Part shown: piece by piece, positions 1 through 6,638 of the stretch
Layout: each line of letters begins with the position of its first letter
How positions within the stretch are numbered: position 1 is the stretch's first letter
NCBI GenBank assembly: GCA_002389465.1
Contig: DGOT01000267.1
Location: 1-6,638, forward strand
DNA length: 6,638 nt
Origin: Bacteroidales bacterium UBA4459
GTDB lineage: Bacteria > Bacteroidota > Bacteroidia > Bacteroidales > F082
Direction: 5' to 3'
The notes under the pieces: model-generated
Told to the model about the DNA's origin: nothing
The model's database searches: none
The model's input: the letters and a program-made list of their open reading frames with translations, nothing else
Position numbers and translations under genes: made by a program

Positions 1-786
1 GAAGCGGATGTAGATGGATATCGCTGTGATGTGGCAGGTATGGTGCCCACGGATTTCTGGAACGATGCAGTAGATCAGTTAAAACAAATCAAACAGGTTT
101 TCATGCTGGCGGAGGACGAAGACAATGCGGCACTTCTGGAACATGCTTTTGATATGAACTATTCCTGGAAGTTGCTCCACCTGATGAATGACATTGCCAA
201 AGGCGACAAAAATGCCAGTGATATATGGGCATACATCGACTGGAATAACAACACTTTTCCAAAGAATGATTACCGCATGACCTTTATTACCAATCATGAT
301 GAAAACTCATGGAACGGAACGGTAAAAAAGCGCTTAGGTAACGGAGCAGAAGCCTTTGCCATACTTACCTATACGATCCCCGGTATGCCCTTAATATATA
401 GCGGACAGGAAGCCGGCAATGATAAAGTACTCCGTTTTTTTGAGAAGGACACCATCAACTGGAACAGTATCAAATATCAGGATTTTTATGCAAAACTGAA
501 CCTGCTGAAGAAAACGAACAAAGCTTTATGGAATGGTAGTGAAGGAGGAGACATGGTCAATATTGGTGAAGGAGAAAGTGAGAATATTTTGGCTTTTATG
601 CGTGAGAAAGACAACAATAAAATAATCTCTATTATTAATTTAAGCAGCGAACAGGTACAGTTTAAACCGTCTATAGAACAGGCCTACGGAACTTATACAA
701 ATGTATTTACAGATGAAAAAGCCAAACTAGGGCCTGACACGGTGATAAATCTTGGTCCGTGGGCTTACTTCATATTTACCAACTAA
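1..786 (+). CDS. GH13 alpha-amylase-family glycoside hydrolase, C-terminal part (5' end outside window)
   Basis: This is the 3' part of a retaining alpha-glucan hydrolase or transglycosylase. The frame is open from base 1, so the N-terminus lies upstream, and 261 residues plus a TAA stop remain. Seen in the sequence: conserved region II VDGYRCD with the predicted nucleophile Asp10 (bases 28-30) and Arg8; region III LAED with the predicted acid/base Glu38 (112-114); region IV TNHDEN with His99 and the third catalytic acid Asp100 (298-300). The TIM barrel continues through PGMPLIYSGQE (about residues 127-137). A small C-terminal beta domain follows and ends at WAYFIFTN. All three catalytic acids are present, so the enzyme should be active. 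The GTG at 31 is not the start, because the nucleophile lies before it. The neighbouring susCD and lacI genes suggest a role on starch or maltodextrin. The exact specificity (alpha-amylase, neopullulanase or other) and cell location cannot be read, because the signal peptide and region I are missing. Confidence 0.93.
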   Translation, partial: EADVDGYRCDVAGMVPTDFWNDAVDQLKQIKQVFMLAEDEDNAALLEHAFDMNYSWKLLHLMNDIAKGDKNASDIWAYIDWNNNTFPKNDYRMTFITNHDENSWNGTVKKRLGNGAEAFAILTYTIPGMPLIYSGQEAGNDKVLRFFEKDTINWNSIKYQDFYAKLNLLKKTNKALWNGSEGGDMVNIGEGESENILAFMREKDNNKIISIINLSSEQVQFKPSIEQAYGTYTNVFTDEKAKLGPDTVINLGPWAYFIFTN

Positions 787-797
787 AACGGCCCATC

Positions 798-807
798 TAA
801 CCGGTTA
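798..807. promoter_or_regulatory. CG-centred 10-bp palindrome, candidate LacI-family operator
   Basis: TAACCGGTTA is a perfect inverted repeat centred on a CpG step, the usual centre of LacI-family operators. It lies 55 bp before the lacI start and 12 bp upstream of the candidate -7 box, close to where a -33 element would be. Binding by the adjacent regulator is inferred from symmetry and position only. A 10-bp palindrome can also occur by chance. Confidence 0.4.
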
Positions 808-810
808 CCG

Positions 811-826
811 AAATTTACGTAATTTT
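811..826. promoter_or_regulatory. CG-centred 16-bp imperfect palindrome overlapping the lacI -7 box
   Basis: AAATTTACGTAATTTT is symmetrical about the CG at 818/819 with 7 of 8 base pairs matched; only 814/823 fails. Its right half overlaps the candidate -7 element, so a protein bound here would block the promoter. Its centre is 16 bp from that of the palindrome at 798-807. This fits autoregulation by the LacI protein, but that is inferred. Confidence 0.4.
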
Positions 827-827
827 G
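820..827 (+). promoter_or_regulatory. Candidate Bacteroidota-type -7 box for lacI
   Basis: TAATTTTG fits the TAnnTTTG consensus of the main Bacteroidota sigma factor. Transcription would start near 833-835, leaving a leader of about 20 nt before the ATG at 853. No clear -33 TTTG lies at the expected distance, so the promoter may be weak or may only supplement read-through from the GH13 gene; no terminator hairpin separates the two genes. Confidence 0.5.
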
Positions 828-852
828 GCATTCATACACAACACCCCGTTAA

Positions 853-1860
853 ATGAAGCGTCAGGTTACTATCAAGGATATTGCCAGAAAATTGGGAGTT
901 TCTATTTCGACAGTTTCCCGCGCTTTGAAAGATCACCCCGATATCAGTGTGAAAACCAGGGAGGCGGTAAAAGAACTGGCAAGTATTCTTGGCTACAAGC
1001 CTAATATGATTGCCTTAAACCTGAAGCATAGCCGAACAAACACCATCGGTGTCCTGGTTCCCGAAGTGGAGCATTATTTTTTTTCCAGTGTTTTAAATGG
1101 TGTTGAAGAAGTAGCGTATAAGAACGACTTCAGCGTGATGGTTTTTCAGTCGAACGAATCATATATGCGCGAAGTGCTGATAACACAAAACTTTCTTACG
1201 AACCGGGTGGATGGTGTGCTGGCTTCGTTTTCCAAAAACACCCACGATTTTACTCATTTCAAAAAAATTATTGAGAATGAAATTCCTATGGTGTTTTTCG
1301 ACCGTGAGCGCGGAGAATTGCATGCCGACAGTGTGATTGTCGATGATTATTCAGGTGCTTATCAGGCTGTTTCTCATCTGATTTCGAAAGGATGTAAACG
1401 GATCGCCTTCTATTCGGCTCCCCGGCACCTTGTACTTGGAAAAAACAGGCTGGAAGGATATAAAGCTGCTTTGGAAGATAATGGTATAACATACAGCCCT
1501 GATATGGTTTATTCGTGTGATACGTTTGATGAAGCGGAAAAAATATCCCGCAGTATCCTGAAAAAGCACGACAGGCCTGATGCCATATTTGCCGTAAATG
1601 ATTTGACGGCCATAGGAGCAATGAAGGTGGCTAAGAAGCTGGGTCTGCGCGTGCCTGATGATATCAGGCTCGTAGGATTTGAAAACAGCAGAAGTTCGTG
1701 GATTTGCGAACCGGAACTTACAACAGTTGATCAGTTTGGTTTTGAACTAGGTAAAGAAGCTACCGGCTTGCTGCTTTCACGCATTAAACTGAACACATTT
1801 GACTATGAGGTTGAACGACGGATGATGAAAACACAGATTGTTGTTAGAGGAACCACTTGA
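853..1860 (+). CDS. LacI/GalR-family transcriptional regulator
   Basis: This is a cytoplasmic DNA-binding repressor or activator that senses a sugar or sugar phosphate. The 335 residues are the normal full length. The N-terminal helix-turn-helix spans residues 6-25 (TIKDIARKLGVS then TVSRAL). The hinge helix is at about 51-60, with Leu57 at the position of the minor-groove-intercalating Leu56 of E. coli LacI; the next residue is Lys58 where many family members have Ala. A periplasmic-binding-protein-like sensor domain runs from about 64 to 333. Its landmarks are IGVLVPEV, VDGVLAS, VFFDR (147-151), NRLEGY (198-203) with the Arg expected to contact ligand, FAVNDLTAIGAM (247-257), VPDDIRLVGFEN (267-278) and PELTTV. 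The ATG at 853 is chosen because the HTH follows at once; there is no Shine-Dalgarno, as is normal in this phylum. The gene sits 66 bp behind the GH13 gene and converges on susD, so the alpha-glucan locus is its likely target. The effector is unknown. Confidence 0.95.
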   Translation: MKRQVTIKDIARKLGVSISTVSRALKDHPDISVKTREAVKELASILGYKPNMIALNLKHSRTNTIGVLVPEVEHYFFSSVLNGVEEVAYKNDFSVMVFQSNESYMREVLITQNFLTNRVDGVLASFSKNTHDFTHFKKIIENEIPMVFFDRERGELHADSVIVDDYSGAYQAVSHLISKGCKRIAFYSAPRHLVLGKNRLEGYKAALEDNGITYSPDMVYSCDTFDEAEKISRSILKKHDRPDAIFAVNDLTAIGAMKVAKKLGLRVPDDIRLVGFENSRSSWICEPELTTVDQFGFELGKEATGLLLSRIKLNTFDYEVERRMMKTQIVVRGTT

Positions 1861-1883
1861 AATAGTATACATTTAATAAATGA

Positions 1884-1913
1884 AGAAAAGCAGACCTTCC
1901 GGCCTGCTTTTCT
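1884..1913. terminator. Bidirectional hairpin terminator between lacI and susD
   Basis: A 10-bp perfect stem (1884-1893 AGAAAAGCAG pairs with 1904-1913 CTGCTTTTCT) encloses a 10-nt loop, in which CC and GG can pair further. It starts 23 bp after the lacI stop and 25 bp from the susD stop. Each strand carries an A-run on the left arm and a T-run on the right arm, so the stem can act in both directions. The U-tract is largely within the stem, so efficiency is uncertain. Confidence 0.82.
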
Positions 1914-1938
1914 GATATAAAAAAGTACCTGTTTTGTT

Positions 1939-3486
1939 CTAATATCCCGTGTTCTGTATCAGGTTTGGATTTGCCTGAATCTGGCTTTCGGGAATAGGCC
2001 ATAGTTCCACATAAGAAGGCGATACATCCGGCTTTTCCCATCTTGTGTCTAAAAGCACACCAAATCTAATCATATCAGAACGCCTGTGTCCTTCAGCATA
2101 TAATTCGCGGCCACGTTCGGCAAGCAAATTCTCATAAGTTAGCTCCGTAAAAGGTGTTGCGTTGGCGCGTGCCCTTACTTCGTTCACCAGGCTCAGTGCC
2201 AGACCTATGTCACCGCCCGAGCGCATCAAAGCTTCCGCTTTCATCAGTAAAACATCAGCATACCTGAAAATCGGAAAATCATTACTTGTGTACCGGTCAC
2301 TCCCTTCAATAAACGGGAATTTGGCTACACGTGTTCCTGCCTGCCTTAAGCATTTAGGCTCGAGCATATTGATCGCTGGGGTGAGATTTAATGGCGCCCC
2401 GTCAGGATCAATATAAGTTGGGTCCTCTACATTGAACTTCTCGTAACTGGGATCTACTACAGGAGTTCCGTCATCAAGGTATTGAAACCCTTCCAGCAGT
2501 CCGTTTCTTCTTAAGTCTTGCTCCTCAAATGAGTTGTATATTGATTCCTGGACTGAGAGGCCGTTCCAGCAGTTGTCTTCAAATCCGTATTTACTCGACA
2601 GATTGTAATGAAGCGTGAACAGGTGGACTTCGAAAGCAGGAGCATTCACCTGGTCGAAGGCGATACCCAGGATGTATTCGGGCGAAGTCGTTGCATCTTC
2701 TTCAAAGTTTGTAAAGAAGTCACCGGTTAAACTAAAGTTCCCGGTCATGATTGAATCACATGCTTTAGAAGCCTTCTCCCATTGAGGTACAGCGGTATAT
2801 ACTTCGGCATTCATATAGAGTTTTGCCAGAACCATTTGCGCGGCATAATAATTCATCCTGCCGAAATAGGCAAGCCCTGTCTCTTTTGAGAGATGGGGCA
2901 TTACTTCAAGTAATTCCTGCTCGATAAAATCATACACTTCCTGCCGGGTATTCGTGCTCGGTTTGAAATCAGGAGCTACATTGAAATCTGTTTGAATAGG
3001 CACATTCCCATATATATCAACCAGCCACCAATAATATAGTGCACGCAAAGCGCGTAACTCTGAAACAGCGGGTGTTACATCTACATCTTCCAAAGATTCA
3101 AACTGAAATATAAGACGGTTACATGTGTTGACACCGTAATAAATGATGTTCCACCATCTATTAACATAAGCTTCTGATGGTCTGTACTCCAGCCTGTGCC
3201 AGCGTATCCACTCACCACCGTCAAACCAGTCGCCGCCTCTTTGAGGAACGACTAAAATATCTGTTCCGGCGTCAAAACCAATACCATACTTATGACCCAT
3301 CAGTTGGTATAGATTTGTATAAGCCACACCAAAAGCATAAATTAAATTATCAGGATCCTCAAAGAACTTATCTGCTGTTAATTCTGAATAAACAGGTTCT
3401 TCAAGTTTTGTACATGACTGGGCTCCTAACCCTAAGATGAGCAGGACAACCAGAGCGATTTTAAATGAAACGGATAATCTTTTCAT
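1939..3486 (-). CDS. susD: SusD/RagB-family glycan-binding surface lipoprotein
   Basis: This is the outer-membrane lipoprotein that forms the lid of the SusC transporter and binds oligosaccharides at the cell surface. From the ATG at 3486 it has 515 residues, the usual size. A signal peptide with a long hydrophobic core (about residues 9-21) ends at AQS-Cys25. The following TKLEE resembles the lysine/acidic surface-export signal of Bacteroidota lipoproteins. Family landmarks: LRALYYWWLVDIYGNVP (about 147-163) in the helical TPR region; FPIFRYADVLLMKAEAL (404-420); ERGRELYAEGHRR (457-469); and the C-terminal LWPIPESQIQANPN ending in NTGY. Aromatic clusters (W87, W93, W96; W307 in a WNG motif) are candidate sugar contacts. 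An upstream ATG at 3510 would add 8 residues and overlap the susC stop by 1 nt. The start at 3486 is preferred because it gives a standard signal peptide and an A-rich leader. The gene follows susC in one operon. The symbol is a family name; the substrate is inferred from the nearby GH13 gene. Confidence 0.95.
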   Translation of the reverse strand: MKRLSVSFKIALVVLLILGLGAQSCTKLEEPVYSELTADKFFEDPDNLIYAFGVAYTNLYQLMGHKYGIGFDAGTDILVVPQRGGDWFDGGEWIRWHRLEYRPSEAYVNRWWNIIYYGVNTCNRLIFQFESLEDVDVTPAVSELRALRALYYWWLVDIYGNVPIQTDFNVAPDFKPSTNTRQEVYDFIEQELLEVMPHLSKETGLAYFGRMNYYAAQMVLAKLYMNAEVYTAVPQWEKASKACDSIMTGNFSLTGDFFTNFEEDATTSPEYILGIAFDQVNAPAFEVHLFTLHYNLSSKYGFEDNCWNGLSVQESIYNSFEEQDLRRNGLLEGFQYLDDGTPVVDPSYEKFNVEDPTYIDPDGAPLNLTPAINMLEPKCLRQAGTRVAKFPFIEGSDRYTSNDFPIFRYADVLLMKAEALMRSGGDIGLALSLVNEVRARANATPFTELTYENLLAERGRELYAEGHRRSDMIRFGVLLDTRWEKPDVSPSYVELWPIPESQIQANPNLIQNTGY

Positions 3487-3509
3487 AATATATCTTTTTT
3501 TTATTGTCA
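3487..3509 (-). promoter_or_regulatory. A-rich susC-susD spacer acting as the susD translation-initiation region
   Basis: The minus-strand spacer between the susC TAA and the preferred susD ATG contains a run of eight A (3495-3502) followed by GATATATT, with no Shine-Dalgarno. A-rich, unstructured leaders are typical of efficient starts in Bacteroidota, which supports the start at 3486 over the one at 3510. No promoter or terminator is visible here, so susD should be co-transcribed with susC. Confidence 0.5.
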
Positions 3510-6509
3510 TTAGAATGAAATACTTGCACCCAACGTGAAGCTCCTGGTTCTGAAATAGGTATTCTCTCTGTCAATACCGGGAGCCAGCGGATTGTTGTTG
3601 TTGTATGTATCACCGTATCTTACTTCAGGAGAAACTCCGGAGTAGCCTGTGATGGTAAACAAATTCTGTCCCGAAAGGTATATATTCAGATTGCTTACGT
3701 AATTGCTGTTCGGAAAATCAAAACGGTATCCGAGCGAGAAGTTATCAAGTGAGACAAAGTCAGCTTTCTCCACGTGTACATTTGAATAAACGGGCCCGTT
3801 GGTCGCGTCTATAAAGTCAAGGGCTTGCCCCATTCCGCTTTGGATGCCCATAACAACCGGAACACCATACCTGGCATTGTTTACATTGAGAAGTGAATGC
3901 CCGAATACACCCCTCAGGAAGAAATTAATACTAAAGTTACCGATATAAAATGAATTGCCCCATCCCAGCTCGAAATCAGGTAATCCATTGCCTACTGTAT
4001 GATAATCGTCATATTGATCGGGGGTAGTGCCTACACCGTCAATTGTGTCACCAGATACCTGGTACAATAATTGACCCGTTGAGTCTATGCCTACATAAAT
4101 AGGGGCGATGATTTGACCGATAGGCTGACCTTCTTCAACTAAAATAGTTTGAATGCCTGTAAAAAAAGGAGCTCCTAAATCACCTAGATAAATTGTGGCG
4201 TCAGAGTCAACAAATTCACTTGTAATTTTTACAAGTTTTGTATCGAAGTATTTTGAGAAATTAAAGTTGGTAGTCCACCCCCATTTTTTATTTTCGAACA
4301 CTTTCCAGCTTACAGCAAATTCAAGGCCTGAGTTTTTCAACTCTCCCAAATTGATCCACATTCTATCAGCAGGATTGGGCGGAACAGGCACCGTATATTC
4401 GAGTAGTAAGTCTGAACTAGTACTTTGGTAATAATCAATCGATCCGCTTAACTTATAATCCAGCATATAAAAGTCGACACCAAAGTCCATTTCCTGTTTT
4501 GTTTCCCATTTTAAGTCGGGATTGGCGTTTCGTACAGGTGCATAAGCCTGGATATATTCACCATTGTAGAAAAACATTTCGTTCGACACCTGGAACCGCT
4601 CTTGTGACAAATATGGTTCTGGAGGAAGGTTACCGGTAATGCCATAGCCCCCCCTAAATTTTAACTGGTTTACAAAGCCAAGATCTACGAATTTAGCCAA
4701 ATCAAAGCCTGCACTCACAGCAGGAAAGTTCCCCCATTGGTTGTTCTCTCCAAACATGGAAGATCCATCTCTTCTGAAACTTCCTGTCAAATAAATTCCA
4801 TCTAGGAATGTGAATGAAGCCCTTGCAAAAAAGCCGATAAGCGTAGCCTGATCTTTATAACTACCCAGGGTCTCCTTGTTGGCTTTTTTTACCGAAGCAG
4901 AACCTAGATTATTATATGTAAAACCGTCAGAGAGAAATCCTTCACCATACGCCCAAAAATTATCATTTGTAACCTGTTGCCATGAATAACCTCCCATCAC
5001 ATTGAATCCAATATGCTCCCATTTTTTTTCATAACGTCCCGTAATTTCAAAAAGCTGATTGAAATGGTCCTCAGTTGACATTCGTGCAAATCCTTTGTGG
5101 CTTCCAACTGCGTATGGTGTCCAATATGCCTCTTTACTCCAGTAAGTGCCAAACAATTCATCGCGTTGCTCCACCGAATAAAAACTGCTTATTTTCAAAC
5201 CTTTTATTGGTTCCAGCGTTGCTTTCAAGCTCCCCACAATGTTTGATTTCTGGCCGTCAAGCGTACCCTGGTCAATTACGGCACGGGGATTATAGAAAGA
5301 GAATGCTTCCCGTTGGAAATATCCTCCCCATTCCTGAGAGAAGGAATCTACCGAGTCGGTAGTGGCCATCACTGGCGCTGTTGGGTTATATCTGGCAACA
5401 AAACCAAGAGCTTCACTTTGTGTGTATTCTTCTTTACGTAATGTTCCGGAAAAATTGAAATCAAGCGTAAGCATATCATTCAGCCCTTTCTGGCTGAAAT
5501 TAATCCTTCCGTTTAATTGTTCGTACCCTGTAGATCTAACAACTCCGTTCCCGCCTCTGTAATTGAAAGAGATACGGTAGCTTGAATTTTTGGTAGCTCC
5601 CTGTGCTGCCAGATTATACGTCTGTTGAAACGCGTTTTGCGTTATTTCATCCATCCAGTCTGTAGTATTGTTATAGTTGGTTGAATTGGAAAATTGAAGG
5701 TATTCATCAGCAGTCAGAACATCAATCTTTTTTGCCACTGATTCGGAAGTAAGAGATGCATTAAACTCGAGGTTGAAAGTTTTCTTGTCACCGGCTTCAA
5801 ACTTGCCTCTTTTAGTTGTAATAATGATGACTCCTGAGGAAGCTTTTGTACCATAGATGGCAGCTGCAGATGCATCTTTTAATACATCAAAAGAAGCAAC
5901 ATCATCGGGGTCAAGTGAGTTCATCATTGCTTGAGTTCCTTGCACCCCATCAATGATGATCAGAGGCTGCGTGTTTGAGCCAAAGGTAGAAAGCCCCCTG
6001 ATACGTACAGTAAAATCCTGGTTGGGGTCGCCGCCAGGTTTAGAAATAGAAACACCAGCAACCCTGCCCTGAATAAGTTGGATCGGGTTGTTAACGTTGC
6101 CCTGATTAAAATCTTCCGGCTTAACCCGGGCAATAGCACTGGTAACCTCTTTTGTTTTTTGCGTACCGTACCCTACAACTACCACTTCCTGTAAAATTTC
6201 CCCGGGTTGCAAAACTACGTCAATAACATCTGACGTAATGGGAATTAACTGCGTTGTATACCCAACATAGGAAAACCGTAGTGAACTCAAAGTGTCAGGA
6301 ATACTTAACTGATACTTTCCATCAAGGTCAGTAACTATTCCACGGCCCATATCGCTACCAAAGGTTACGTTAACACCTATCAAAGTTTCACCGGTTTCAG
6401 CATCTGTAACAACTCCTGTTATTGTCTTTTGCTGTGCATACATCTGTACAATGCCAAACAGCAGGAATGTCAACAGGAATACTTTAAGAAAACGTATTTT
6501 TTTAAGCAT
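3510..6509 (-). CDS. susC: SusC/RagA-family TonB-dependent outer-membrane oligosaccharide transporter
   Basis: This is a TonB-energised outer-membrane channel that imports oligosaccharides with its SusD partner. It has 999 residues, the full length for the family. In order: signal peptide at about 1-25 (KKIRFLK, hydrophobic stretch, cut near YAQ); carboxypeptidase-D-like regulatory beta-sandwich at about 28-102 (TGVVTDAETGETLIGVNV, DLDGKYQL, FSYVGY); TonB-box region EVVVVGYGTQ at 108-117; plug at about 119-235 with IQGRVAGV, VRIRGLSTF and PLIIIDGV; the SusC signature at about 208-234 (VLKDASAAAIYG, SSGVIIITTKRG); then a large beta-barrel to the end. The protein ends TLGASISF, with the terminal Phe recognised by the BAM machinery. 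The start is the ATG at 6509, preceded by an A-rich leader. It is first in the susC-susD operon, with a promoter candidate about 60 nt upstream. No frameshift or missing block is apparent. The symbol denotes family; alpha-glucan as cargo is inferred from context. Confidence 0.96.
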   Translation of the reverse strand: MLKKIRFLKVFLLTFLLFGIVQMYAQQKTITGVVTDAETGETLIGVNVTFGSDMGRGIVTDLDGKYQLSIPDTLSSLRFSYVGYTTQLIPITSDVIDVVLQPGEILQEVVVVGYGTQKTKEVTSAIARVKPEDFNQGNVNNPIQLIQGRVAGVSISKPGGDPNQDFTVRIRGLSTFGSNTQPLIIIDGVQGTQAMMNSLDPDDVASFDVLKDASAAAIYGTKASSGVIIITTKRGKFEAGDKKTFNLEFNASLTSESVAKKIDVLTADEYLQFSNSTNYNNTTDWMDEITQNAFQQTYNLAAQGATKNSSYRISFNYRGGNGVVRSTGYEQLNGRINFSQKGLNDMLTLDFNFSGTLRKEEYTQSEALGFVARYNPTAPVMATTDSVDSFSQEWGGYFQREAFSFYNPRAVIDQGTLDGQKSNIVGSLKATLEPIKGLKISSFYSVEQRDELFGTYWSKEAYWTPYAVGSHKGFARMSTEDHFNQLFEITGRYEKKWEHIGFNVMGGYSWQQVTNDNFWAYGEGFLSDGFTYNNLGSASVKKANKETLGSYKDQATLIGFFARASFTFLDGIYLTGSFRRDGSSMFGENNQWGNFPAVSAGFDLAKFVDLGFVNQLKFRGGYGITGNLPPEPYLSQERFQVSNEMFFYNGEYIQAYAPVRNANPDLKWETKQEMDFGVDFYMLDYKLSGSIDYYQSTSSDLLLEYTVPVPPNPADRMWINLGELKNSGLEFAVSWKVFENKKWGWTTNFNFSKYFDTKLVKITSEFVDSDATIYLGDLGAPFFTGIQTILVEEGQPIGQIIAPIYVGIDSTGQLLYQVSGDTIDGVGTTPDQYDDYHTVGNGLPDFELGWGNSFYIGNFSINFFLRGVFGHSLLNVNNARYGVPVVMGIQSGMGQALDFIDATNGPVYSNVHVEKADFVSLDNFSLGYRFDFPNSNYVSNLNIYLSGQNLFTITGYSGVSPEVRYGDTYNNNNPLAPGIDRENTYFRTRSFTLGASISF

Positions 6510-6575
6510 AAATGTTGTTTTTATTGGTTTCTTAATTTATGATTTTGATATGATACGAAATTACTAAATTAAACA

Positions 6576-6583
6576 CAAAGATA
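6576..6583 (-). promoter_or_regulatory. Candidate -7 box of the susC-susD operon
   Basis: On the minus strand TATCTTTG (6583 to 6576) matches the Bacteroidota TAnnTTTG consensus. A partial -33 element, CTTG (6609 to 6606), lies upstream with 22 bp between the two boxes. The start point would fall near 6569, giving an AT-rich leader of about 60 nt before the ATG at 6509. Confidence 0.6.
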
Positions 6584-6600
6584 ATACACGTTAGCACAGA

Positions 6601-6626
6601 TGTTACAAGTGCCTGTAATAGTTACA
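6601..6626. promoter_or_regulatory. Cluster of TGTAAC/GTTACA half-sites upstream of the susC promoter
   Basis: Three copies of a TGTAA/TTACA half-site lie in 26 bp. On the minus strand there is TGTAAC at 6626-6621, an inverted TTACA at 6618-6614, and TGTAAC again at 6607-6602. The first two form the odd palindrome TGTAACTATTACA (6614-6626). The two direct copies are 19 bp apart, close to two helical turns. The inner copy overlaps the partial -33 box, while the palindrome sits near -51 relative to the predicted start. This arrangement suits an activator or repressor site. The protein is unknown, and the sequence is not CG-centred like the sites before lacI. Confidence 0.4.
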
Positions 6627-6638
6627 TATTGACATGTT

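Noticed and set aside
1077..1084. Run of eight T inside lacI as a possible phase-variation tract
   Set aside because: The run encodes an ordinary Tyr-Phe-Phe stretch, the frame is intact, and eight A/T bases are common at this base composition. There is no sign of switching.
1286..1621. Minus-strand open frame of 111 codons inside lacI
   Set aside because: It lies wholly within the well-supported regulator, its translation has no recognisable domain and is rich in Cys, His, Arg and Gln as in antisense shadow frames, and no promoter or leader supports it.
1870..1882. Inverted repeat CATTTA-A-TAAATG just after lacI
   Set aside because: It is pure AT apart from its ends, adjoins the terminator and is short. 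Chance or part of the terminator flank explains it better than an operator.
5075..5562. Adjacent plus-strand open frames antisense to susC
   Set aside because: Both overlap the beta-barrel coding region of a complete SusC, show no family motifs and no initiation signals. They are by-products of susC codon use.
6585..6594. TAACG-containing sequence between the susC -33 and -7 boxes as a LacI operator
   Set aside because: Only the innermost two pairs around the CG match, so there is no real dyad. Resemblance to the left half of the palindrome at 798-807 is too short to claim.
1..6638. CRISPR arrays, tRNA or rRNA genes, insertion sequences, attachment sites
   Set aside because: No regularly spaced repeats, transposase-like reading frame, terminal inverted repeats or RNA-gene signatures were seen. 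Nearly all bases are covered by four consistent genes, and the largest gene-free stretch is 129 bp.

Overview
The window looks like part of a glycan-utilisation locus (PUL) from a member of the Bacteroidota. The evidence is a SusC/SusD outer-membrane import pair, a surface-lipoprotein signal on SusD with an acidic motif after the lipidated cysteine, AT/A-rich leaders instead of Shine-Dalgarno sequences, and promoter boxes of the Bacteroidota TAnnTTTG type. Genus cannot be fixed from this sequence. A marine or gut Bacteroidales-like organism is plausible but is only inference.

Layout. Positions 1-786 (+) hold the C-terminal 261 residues of a GH13 (alpha-amylase superfamily) glycosidase. It is cut by the window edge just upstream of the catalytic nucleophile. 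A 66-bp gap carries a candidate promoter and two CG-centred palindromes. It is followed by a complete LacI-family regulator (853-1860, +). A hairpin at 1884-1913 separates this from a convergent, tightly coupled susC-susD unit read on the minus strand: susC 3510-6509, then susD 1939-3486. The last 129 bp (6510-6638) are the susC leader and promoter, with a cluster of TGTAAC/GTTACA half-sites.

How the parts fit. The TonB-dependent SusC barrel and its SusD lipoprotein lid would bind and import oligosaccharides. The GH13 enzyme suggests these are alpha-glucans such as starch, maltodextrin or pullulan fragments. The LacI protein is the likely local sugar-responsive switch, where the classical Bacteroides sus locus uses SusR. 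No SusE/SusF-like glycan-binding lipoprotein follows susD, because the transcription unit ends at the convergent terminator.

The gene content is ordinary for a PUL and I do not see a new type of system. The parts most worth a second look are the regulatory sites: palindromes overlapping the lacI promoter, and a separate, different half-site array at the susC promoter.
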